This document shows, piece after piece, positions 1 through 5,687 of a DNA stretch of 12,747 nt. Every line of letters begins with the position of its first letter. The stretch's first letter is position 1. Made by a program: the position numbers and the translations under genes. The stretch is from Candidatus Izemoplasma sp. (GTDB lineage: Bacteria > Bacillota_I > Bacilli_A > Izemoplasmatales > Izemoplasmataceae), in NCBI GenBank assembly GCA_007116205.1, contig SKIY01000045.1, forward strand, positions 1 through 12,747, read 5' to 3'. The notes beneath the pieces are model-generated. The model was not told the origin of the DNA. It worked only from the letters and a program-made list of their open reading frames with translations, and searched no databases.

Positions 1-40
1 TACAACCCTTTTGTTATGCTATTAATAACAATTATTGCAC

Positions 41-517
41 CTATTTATGATACGGCTCGTTGTGCTTTATTTTCATTGCCCGAAATAGTTGTTCTAACAA
101 AATAACACGCATCAGTTGATGAGGAAAGGTCGCTTCTGAAAATGATATCTGTTGATGTGCTTGTTTTTTTATTGAATCATGTAATCCGTGTGAACTCCCA
201 ATAATAAAAACAATATGGTGGTTGTGATAAGTAAAAATATCATTTAACTTCTTCGTAAATTTTTCACTTGAATACTGTCTACCTTCAATCGTAAGCGCGA
301 TTACATAAGCGTCTTTGATTTTCGTTTGAATCATTTGTGCTTCTTCAAGTAAGGCTTGTTCAATGTCATTTTTACGTTCGTGTTTAGGTAGCTTAGTTTC
401 TTTAATCTCCGTAATTTTTAGCGTTGCGTATTTTTTTAAACGCTTTTTATACTCTTCAACGGCTTCTATTAAATAGCTTTCCTTTAGTGATCCTACCGAT
501 ATAATTTCGAATTTCAT
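41..517 (-). CDS. rlmH: 23S rRNA (pseudouridine-1915-N3) methyltransferase RlmH
   Basis: RlmH is a small SPOUT-family, SAM-dependent enzyme that methylates pseudouridine 1915 in helix 69 of 23S rRNA on assembled 70S ribosomes. The 158-residue length is normal for the family. The trefoil-knot signatures are visible: LTIEGRQYSSE around residues 75-85, the SAM-loop region IIGSSHGL at 105-112, FPHQLMRVILLEQ at 131-143, and the diagnostic C-terminus EPYHK. Two positions are unusual from memory of the family. The SAM loop normally reads IGG, and here the second Gly is Ser108. The usual Gly before the final E-x-YHK is Asn153. The ATG overlaps the TGA stop of the upstream recombinase gene by 4 bp, with a GAGG-like ribosome site just before it, so translation is probably coupled. 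The gene is last in the trmFO-xer-rlmH operon and ends in TAG. Identity is secure; whether the Ser matters is unknown. Confidence 0.96.
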   Translation of the reverse strand: MKFEIISVGSLKESYLIEAVEEYKKRLKKYATLKITEIKETKLPKHERKNDIEQALLEEAQMIQTKIKDAYVIALTIEGRQYSSEKFTKKLNDIFTYHNHHIVFIIGSSHGLHDSIKKQAHQQISFSEATFPHQLMRVILLEQLFRAMKIKHNEPYHK

Positions 518-1416
518 GACTTTTTCCTCGCTCTAGGGTGCGCGTTCATATACCGGGCTTTTAAATCCTCTTTAGAGATTTCAGTATATATCTGTGTACT
601 AGAAATACTTTCATGACCGAGTAATGTTTGTACACTACGTAAATCTGCCCCTTGGCTCAATAAATGCGATGCAAACGTATGTCTTATTGTGTGTGGGGTA
701 ACTTTTAAATAACTACTTGAGTTATCGATTACACGCTTTAAAATATCACCAACACCGCGTGGTGTGAGTGCTTTACCACGATGATTCACAAATATGTATC
801 GGTGTTCTTCGTTTTTCATTAAATTCGGTCGTGTTTGAATAAGATACTGCTCTAATAACGCGACGAGTCGACGACTAATAGGTACAATACGATCTTTAGA
901 GCCTTTACCGTGTACGAGTAATGTTCGTGCATTCAAATCGACCGCATTCACTTTTGCAGTACATAGTTCACTAACACGAATACCTGTCGCGTAAAGCGTC
1001 TCTAAAATGACTCCATTCCGATAGCCTAGATCATTGGACCGGTCAATACTTTCAAAAAGTGTTTGAATTTCTTCAGGATAAATGAATTTCGGTAAAGATT
1101 TATTCACCTTAGGTAACTTAACATCTAAAAAAGGATGTGCATCTATAAGTGATTCTCTCACTAAAAAATGATAAAAACTTCTAAATGTACTAACTTTTCT
1201 TGCGAGCGTTCGCGCAGAAAATCGACTAGAAGCATCGCTTATATAATATTTTGCTACACGTGGAGATACATCCGCAAAATAATCAAACCCTTCTTTTATT
1301 AAAAAGTTTTCTAAATCTTCAAGATCATTTCTATATGCACTAATCGTGTGATCACTATACCGTAAGACAGATAAGCAGTAATCCATAAACACGGTTACAA
1401 GTTCTTTATTATTCAT
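514..1416 (-). CDS. xerC: XerC/XerD-type site-specific tyrosine recombinase
   Basis: This is a tyrosine recombinase of about 300 residues, the size of XerC/XerD, which resolve chromosome dimers at dif sites near FtsK. Numbered from the ATG, residues 1-90 form the helical SAM-like core-binding domain and residues 105-290 the catalytic domain. All catalytic residues are present: Arg147 (ATGIRVSEL), Lys171 (HGKGSKDR), His242 and Arg245 (PHTIRHTFASHLL), His268 (LLGHESI) and nucleophile Tyr277 (TQIYTEIS). It lies directly after trmFO, the position xerC holds in many Bacillota, which is why I prefer XerC, but XerC, XerD and CodV cannot be told apart by eye. Start choice: ATG at 1416 overlaps the end of trmFO. 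A TTG at 1422 is also possible and has an AGGG motif 5 nt before it, against 11 nt for the ATG. The stop is TGA, overlapping rlmH, which shows that TGA is a stop codon in this genome. Confidence 0.93.
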   Translation of the reverse strand: MNNKELVTVFMDYCLSVLRYSDHTISAYRNDLEDLENFLIKEGFDYFADVSPRVAKYYISDASSRFSARTLARKVSTFRSFYHFLVRESLIDAHPFLDVKLPKVNKSLPKFIYPEEIQTLFESIDRSNDLGYRNGVILETLYATGIRVSELCTAKVNAVDLNARTLLVHGKGSKDRIVPISRRLVALLEQYLIQTRPNLMKNEEHRYIFVNHRGKALTPRGVGDILKRVIDNSSSYLKVTPHTIRHTFASHLLSQGADLRSVQTLLGHESISSTQIYTEISKEDLKARYMNAHPRARKKS

Positions 1417-2701
1417 CCTCAATCACACCCTGCATTGCTTTAAGTGCACGTTCTCCCATCAATGCTTTACGCTCCTTTTTCTTGTGCTTAAAGTCCAGTG
1501 CTGGTACGAGCCCAAAATTAATATGCATTGGCTGAAAGTTTTCAGGATTCGCATGTGCAACATAATCACTTAAAGCCCCTAGCATCGTTTCTTTTGGTAA
1601 AATGAGCGGTGATTTTTGTTTCAATTTACGTATTAAGTGTTGCGCCGCTAACAAACCACTTGCAGCACTTTCTACATATCCTTCAACCCCAGTCATTTGC
1701 CCAGCTATATAAAGATATTCCTCTGATTTCACTTTAAACGAAGCATCTAAAACAAGTGGTGCATTAATAAAAGTATTGCGATGCATTACACCATAACGTA
1801 ATATTTCTGCGTTTTCAAGGCCTGGTATCATCCTAAACACACGTTTTTGTTCACCGTGTTTTAAATGGGTTTGAAACCCTACCATATTATACATCGAACC
1901 ACGAATATCATCTTGACGCAGCTGTACAACTGCGTGTGGTCGATCCTTACCTTCTTGCGCTAACCCAACAGGTTTTAATGGTCCAAATAATAATGTTTCT
2001 TTACCGCGTCGAGCCATCTCTTCTACAGGCATGCAACTTTCAAATAACTTCAGTTCAAAATCTTTAATCTCAGTGCATTCAGCGTGAACCAAAGCATCAT
2101 AAAAAGCATTATACTCTGTTTCGTTCATTGGGCAGTTTAAATAATCAGCTGTGCCTTTATCATACCGGCTCTTACGATAACAAATCTCAGTGTTAATCGA
2201 ATCAGCATCAATAATGGGTGCCGCGGCATCATAAAAATATAAAGATGATATACCTAAGCGATCGCTCAGAGCTTTTGATAACGTTTCAGATGTTAAAGGC
2301 CCCGTCGCAAGAATGGTCGGACCACTTGGAATCGATTCAACCTCTTTTGCAAATATCGTGATATTTGGATGCTTTTTTAAGGTGTTTGTAATCGTTTCTG
2401 AGAATATATCGCGGTCAACCGCGAGCGCACCACCGGCCGGGACACGTGTTTGATCGGCTACGCTTATAATCAACGAATTTAAAAGACGCATTTCTTCTTT
2501 TAAAATCCCTACTGCTTGAGCAAGTCCATCTGCACGTAATGAGTTTGAACATACCAACTCAGCAAAATTCTCTGTGTGGTGGGCTTCCGTCATCTTTGTT
2601 GGACGCATTTCATACAAATGCACTTGGAACCCTGCGTTCGCAAGCTGATATGCAGCCTCGCTTCCAGCGAGCCCTGCACCTACTACAGTGACTGTTTTCA
2701 T
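1409..2701 (-). CDS. trmFO: methylenetetrahydrofolate-tRNA-(uracil-5-)-methyltransferase TrmFO
   Basis: TrmFO is an FAD enzyme that makes ribothymidine at position 54 of tRNA using 5,10-methylenetetrahydrofolate as carbon donor and NAD(P)H as reductant. The 430-residue protein starts with the dinucleotide-binding motif VVGAGLAGSEAA (Rossmann glycines at residues 8-13). It carries the conserved catalytic Cys51 in LVCSNSLRADG and a second Cys223 in ESCMPVEEMARRGKETL, matching the two cysteines described in the Bacillus enzyme. The FAD-domain signature AGQMTGVEGYVESAASG lies at about 333-349 and the family tail motif INFGLVPAL near 394-402. I place the start at ATG 2701, not the in-frame GTG at 2710. 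AAAGGGTG lies at good spacing before the ATG and runs into the GTG itself, and the family normally starts MK-V-V-GAGLAGSE. It is first in the operon, and its last codons overlap the start of xer. topA, the usual upstream neighbour in Bacillota, is absent here. Confidence 0.97.
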   Translation of the reverse strand: MKTVTVVGAGLAGSEAAYQLANAGFQVHLYEMRPTKMTEAHHTENFAELVCSNSLRADGLAQAVGILKEEMRLLNSLIISVADQTRVPAGGALAVDRDIFSETITNTLKKHPNITIFAKEVESIPSGPTILATGPLTSETLSKALSDRLGISSLYFYDAAAPIIDADSINTEICYRKSRYDKGTADYLNCPMNETEYNAFYDALVHAECTEIKDFELKLFESCMPVEEMARRGKETLLFGPLKPVGLAQEGKDRPHAVVQLRQDDIRGSMYNMVGFQTHLKHGEQKRVFRMIPGLENAEILRYGVMHRNTFINAPLVLDASFKVKSEEYLYIAGQMTGVEGYVESAASGLLAAQHLIRKLKQKSPLILPKETMLGALSDYVAHANPENFQPMHINFGLVPALDFKHKKKERKALMGERALKAMQGVIEDE

Positions 2702-2731
2702 TTGTGTCACCCTTTCGTATTACTTGTTATC

Positions 2732-2740
2732 ATTATAGCA
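2732..2740 (-). promoter_or_regulatory. Extended -10 promoter for the trmFO-xer-rlmH operon
   Basis: Read on the minus strand, TGC-TATAAT is a perfect -10 hexamer with a TGn extension, 31 nt upstream of the trmFO ATG. The -35 region at about 2755-2760 has no good TTGACA match, which fits an extended -10 promoter. The leader would be only about 25 nt. No other promoter is needed for xer or rlmH, because their starts overlap the preceding genes. Confidence 0.7.
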
Positions 2741-2745
2741 TAAGG

Positions 2746-2762
2746 GCAGAAAATAATTCTGC
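2746..2762. repeat. Small inverted repeat in the trmFO promoter
   Basis: GCAGAA at 2746-2751 and its exact complement TTCTGC at 2757-2762 flank AATAA. The dyad lies in the -35 zone of the trmFO promoter, where a regulator could bind. It has no T-run on either side, so it is not a terminator. A six-base dyad in AT-rich DNA can occur by chance. Confidence 0.3.
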
Positions 2763-3015
2763 ATACGAGGAACTTTCTACAAGCTTCTCTATGACTAAGC
2801 ACTACACCTTATAAAGTTACTCTTTAAATATTCAAAATAAGCCATTCTTACTATCCTTCTTATAGCATCATCTAAACAATCTATTCAAACCCCTATAAAA
2901 AGACATTTTTTTAAATTGTACTTTAAATAAATCTAAAAAGGACAATAATACACCATCTTGAAACAATTATAACGCAAAAAAATGTAAATAATGTGATACA
3001 CTTAATTATAGATAA
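2763..3015. other. Intergenic region with no recognised gene
   Basis: This is very AT-rich DNA between the divergent trmFO operon and the diguanylate cyclase gene. I find no coding frame with a credible ribosome site, no tRNA, no riboswitch fold and no repeat array. It must hold the promoter of the plus-strand gene. A TTGAAA at 2958-2963 could be a -35 box, but no good -10 follows at 16-18 bp, so I do not call it. The only ribosome site seen is the GAGAGGA just before the start codon at 3032. Confidence 0.6.
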
Positions 3016-3031
3016 AGAGAGGATGTTTATA

Positions 3032-4543
3032 ATGAATGCATTTAGTGCAACGATCATTATAGTATTCGGGTTTATCTCTTTTATACCCGTAGTTAATTTA
3101 CATCGATACCGGAAATACAGTCAATATAAAACCTTACGGTACCTAGTGACTGTTGTATTTTTATGGTCTGTTTTAATGCTTGCATACAATCTCTATGCAA
3201 ATTTATATTTTGTTTACTATGCACAAATGTTAGTCTATCCAATCATCTTTTTATTTGTATACTTAAGTCATGAAACCCTGCAGTCGTTTATCGGTAAAAA
3301 ATCTCCATGGTTTTTACATCCATTAGCCCTTGGTTTTTTCATTACCAACTTAATGATGTCAATTACTAACCCGCTTCATGAACTTGTTATGCAAGTAAGT
3401 ATACAAGACGTCGTGCAAAGAAGCGATATCGTAATGGCAGAATATGGGACGTTTTTCTATATACATACATATATTAGCTATACTTTTGTTCTCATTGTAA
3501 TATCTAAAATGATTTATCATTTAACGAAAAAACGTAAAATTGAATATGGGATAACCCCAGTTATTTTACTACTTATAATTGTTGTGAGTGGATTCGCTAT
3601 TAACATTCTTCATGTATTCTTTATTCGGATTGAATTTAGCCCAACCTATATGGTGTTCGTTATTTTTGGTTTTTTCCTCTATTGGCTTGTGTTCACTAAA
3701 GACTTCCAGCTCAGACTATTATCCGGAAGTCGCAATGTTTTAATAAACGCCATGCGAGAAATGTATATTATTGCAACCAAAGACGGTAGTGTTATAGAAT
3801 ATTCTGAAGCTTTGATAAAACGCTTTAACATAGCATCCTCAGAAACCAAAAACATTGATGATTTTATTGCCGCCTTAGAAGAAAAAACTGTCATGTATAA
3901 ATCCTTTGATAATATTAAAGACAACCCCTACATTCACAAACCTTATTTATATACCATCACTAAAGACTTTTCTATTCCGGGGTTTAAAGAGTCCGGTAAG
4001 CTTGTGCTTATGTATGATGAAACACGACTAATGAAACTCGTAGATCAACTTAACTACTACATAAAATATGACGCAATGACTAACTGTTTCCACCGTAACC
4101 ACTTTGAAAAAAACCGTGAAGTTTATGAATCGGAATATCCTAATTCAGGCGTCATCATATCCGATATTAACGGGCTAAAACTATTTAACGATAACTTTGG
4201 TCACGGCGCGGGAGATGAACTGATTAAAAGATATGTCGACATCTTAAAAACATTTGAAAGCGACGAACAAATGATTTTTAGAATGGGTGGCGATGAGTTT
4301 TTAATCTTAATCACAGATACAAACGAAAAACAGCTAAAAACTCTAAAAAAAGCAGTTTTAGATGCCACTTACAATACCAATTTCGAAGAACATATAAGCA
4401 TCGCATTAGGTAGTGCTTTACGCCAAAAAAACGAATCTTTAGAAGAAACCATTCGACGTGCCGATACTGAGATGTATGATATCAAAGAAACCTTATCTAA
4501 AACCTACCAAAACGAGTTTAAAGCATGGCTTAAAAATAAGTAA
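3032..4543 (+). CDS. Membrane-bound diguanylate cyclase: 7TM sensor - PAS-like - GGDEF
   Basis: This is a 503-residue protein predicted to make cyclic-di-GMP from two GTP at the membrane. Residues 4-222 contain about seven hydrophobic segments and resemble the 7TM region found at the N-terminus of Gram-positive histidine kinases, including an ITNPLHE motif near 111-117. Residues about 232-335 look like a PAS domain (REMYIIATKDGSVIEYSEAL). The GGDEF domain spans about 345-487, with DAMTNCFHRNHF at its start, metal-binding Asp378 in SDINGLKLFNDNFGHGAGDEL, and an intact RMGGDEF with GGDEF at 419-423. The RxxD product-inhibition site is missing; the four residues at that position are SDEQ. Start: ATG 3032 is preceded by AGAGAGGA with an 8-nt gap, better than the GTG at 2993 or the ATG at 3023. 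It is transcribed alone and ends in a terminator. Domain identity is firm; the ligand sensed by the 7TM part is unknown. Confidence 0.9.
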   Translation: MNAFSATIIIVFGFISFIPVVNLHRYRKYSQYKTLRYLVTVVFLWSVLMLAYNLYANLYFVYYAQMLVYPIIFLFVYLSHETLQSFIGKKSPWFLHPLALGFFITNLMMSITNPLHELVMQVSIQDVVQRSDIVMAEYGTFFYIHTYISYTFVLIVISKMIYHLTKKRKIEYGITPVILLLIIVVSGFAINILHVFFIRIEFSPTYMVFVIFGFFLYWLVFTKDFQLRLLSGSRNVLINAMREMYIIATKDGSVIEYSEALIKRFNIASSETKNIDDFIAALEEKTVMYKSFDNIKDNPYIHKPYLYTITKDFSIPGFKESGKLVLMYDETRLMKLVDQLNYYIKYDAMTNCFHRNHFEKNREVYESEYPNSGVIISDINGLKLFNDNFGHGAGDELIKRYVDILKTFESDEQMIFRMGGDEFLILITDTNEKQLKTLKKAVLDATYNTNFEEHISIALGSALRQKNESLEETIRRADTEMYDIKETLSKTYQNEFKAWLKNK

Positions 4544-4568
4544 AGGCGATTTAAAATCGCCTTTTTTT
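4542..4568. terminator. Rho-independent terminator, probably bidirectional
   Basis: AAAGGCGAT (4542-4550) and ATCGCCTTT (4556-4564) form a 9-bp stem with a 5-nt loop. On the plus strand it is followed by a T-run to 4568, a strong terminator for the GGDEF gene. The minus-strand exit is also T-rich but interrupted (TTTACTTATTTTT). The stop codons of both convergent genes lie inside or at the edge of the structure, so it likely serves both. Confidence 0.85.
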
Positions 4569-5088
4569 ATGCATAAAAAATCATTCCGATGACGCCTGAT
4601 ATAACAATCACTAAAATAGGATGCACACGCACTTTTACAAGTAAAAATAGTAAAAACAATATAATCAAAATCCCAGTAATATCTATTATCGCGCTGCTTC
4701 CTAAGGAAATCGCACTTGCTATAATCAATCCAGCCAAAGCCGGTCGCAATCCTCTTAAAATACGTTTCACTGCAATTGATTCACGAAACGCTTCATCATA
4801 ATGCGCAACCGTTAATATTAATCCCACAGGGATAAACACAACACCAACCGTACTTACAAAAGCGCCTAAAAACCCAGCAGTCTGATACCCAATAAACGTA
4901 GCGCTATTAATCGCAATAGGCCCTGGTGTTACTTGTGAAATAGCAATCATATCAACAAATCGGTCCATCGATAACCACTCATGTTGATGCACAACCATAT
5001 GCTCAAACAACGGTAACATTGCATAGCCGCCTCCGAAAGACACAATCCCAATACTCAAAAACGCCAGTAAGAGGCTAAGAATCACCAT
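4567..5088 (-). CDS. ChrA-family (chromate ion transporter) protein, second half-size subunit
   Basis: This is a 173-residue membrane protein of the short CHR family, in which one ChrA domain is encoded per gene instead of two fused domains. The family signatures are clear: SFGGGYAMLPLFE at 17-29, SQVTPGPIAINSATFIGY at 51-68, and the distal LRGLRPALAGLI at 111-122. About five to six hydrophobic helices follow one another with very short loops. The ATG lies inside the end of the upstream chrA-like gene (14-bp overlap), with a GGTG-type ribosome site 7 nt before it, so the pair is almost certainly co-translated. Known two-gene systems of this type (for example in Bacillus) need both halves, with opposite membrane topology. 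Family members export chromate, but for many the true substrate is untested and may be another anion. It ends in TAA, within the shared terminator. Confidence 0.9.
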   Translation of the reverse strand: MVILSLLLAFLSIGIVSFGGGYAMLPLFEHMVVHQHEWLSMDRFVDMIAISQVTPGPIAINSATFIGYQTAGFLGAFVSTVGVVFIPVGLILTVAHYDEAFRESIAVKRILRGLRPALAGLIIASAISLGSSAIIDITGILIILFLLFLLVKVRVHPILVIVISGVIGMIFYA

Positions 5089-5629
5089 GTGCTATCACCG
5101 CCCTCACTGTATAAACCAAATACCCAAACCCACCCGCAAAAACAATCGCAATAACAGGATGTGCTTGAAGCGCAACAATCAATGCTAAAGTAAATACAAT
5201 AATGAATATCCCTAAGTACGTACGATTTTGTCTTAACAATTTATAACCCGCTAAAAAAATCAAGGCCACAACACTTAATCTAACCCCTTGAAAAAAAGCC
5301 GCCACATATCTCATCTCAATAAACTGAAAAAGAAATATTGCAATTAATAAAATAAATACAAAGGAAGGAATTATTACGCCTAACAAAGCTATAAAAGCCC
5401 CTTTATACCCTTTCAGTTTATACCCAACAAACGCCGCAAAATTGACTGCAATAGCACCAGGAATCGACTGACAAATCGTTAATGTATCATAAAAAGATTC
5501 AGGTTTAATAAGCTTATATCGATAGACCAGTTCACGCTCAAAAATGGGAATCATTGCATAACCCCCACCAAAGGTAAACGCCCCTACTTTCAAAAAGATC
5601 ATAAATAATCGATAAAGAGATATCGTCAT
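5075..5629 (-). CDS. ChrA-family (chromate ion transporter) protein, first half-size subunit
   Basis: This is a 184-residue integral membrane protein, the first of two overlapping short ChrA genes. It shows FTFGGGYAMIPIFEREL at 18-34, the variant SIPGAIAVNFAAFVGY at 55-70 (PGA where the partner has the common PGP), and FFQGVRLSVVALI at 112-124. I choose ATG 5629: CAGGAGTG precedes it at normal spacing and the protein then starts just before the first helix. The longer frame to 5683 would add an unlikely Cys/Phe-rich tail overlapping the clpB terminator. Only 56 bp separate this start from clpB. A TATAGT at 5645-5650 could be its -10 box, but with a poor -35 and a very short leader. Otherwise it depends on read-through from clpB. 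Function as a heterodimer with its partner is inferred from the family. Confidence 0.9.
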   Translation of the reverse strand: MTISLYRLFMIFLKVGAFTFGGGYAMIPIFERELVYRYKLIKPESFYDTLTICQSIPGAIAVNFAAFVGYKLKGYKGAFIALLGVIIPSFVFILLIAIFLFQFIEMRYVAAFFQGVRLSVVALIFLAGYKLLRQNRTYLGIFIIVFTLALIVALQAHPVIAIVFAGGFGYLVYTVRAVIAHGDS

Positions 5630-5658
5630 AGTATCCACTCCTGTACTATAAGAATAAC

Positions 5659-5687
5659 AAAAAAAGTGTTGTTCACACAACACTTTT
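5659..5687 (-). terminator. Rho-independent terminator of the hsp20-clpB operon
   Basis: A perfect 11-bp stem, with arms 5662-5672 and 5677-5687 and a 4-nt loop, is followed on the minus strand by a run of T (5665 down to 5659). The clpB TAA stop lies in the first arm. It is the strongest terminator in the window and separates clpB from the chrA pair. Confidence 0.88.

Noticed and set aside
11..31. A 7-bp inverted repeat after rlmH that might be a terminator.
   Set aside because: The stem is entirely weak apart from one G-C pair and no T-run follows on the minus strand.
2702..2710. A GTG start for trmFO three codons upstream.
   Set aside because: The GTG is part of the AAAGGGTG ribosome site that serves the ATG at 2701.
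2763..3015. The intergenic region as host of a riboswitch, including one for c-di-GMP, for the GGDEF gene.
   Set aside because: I could not find the conserved cores or a terminator/anti-terminator pair; the sequence is mostly unstructured A and T.
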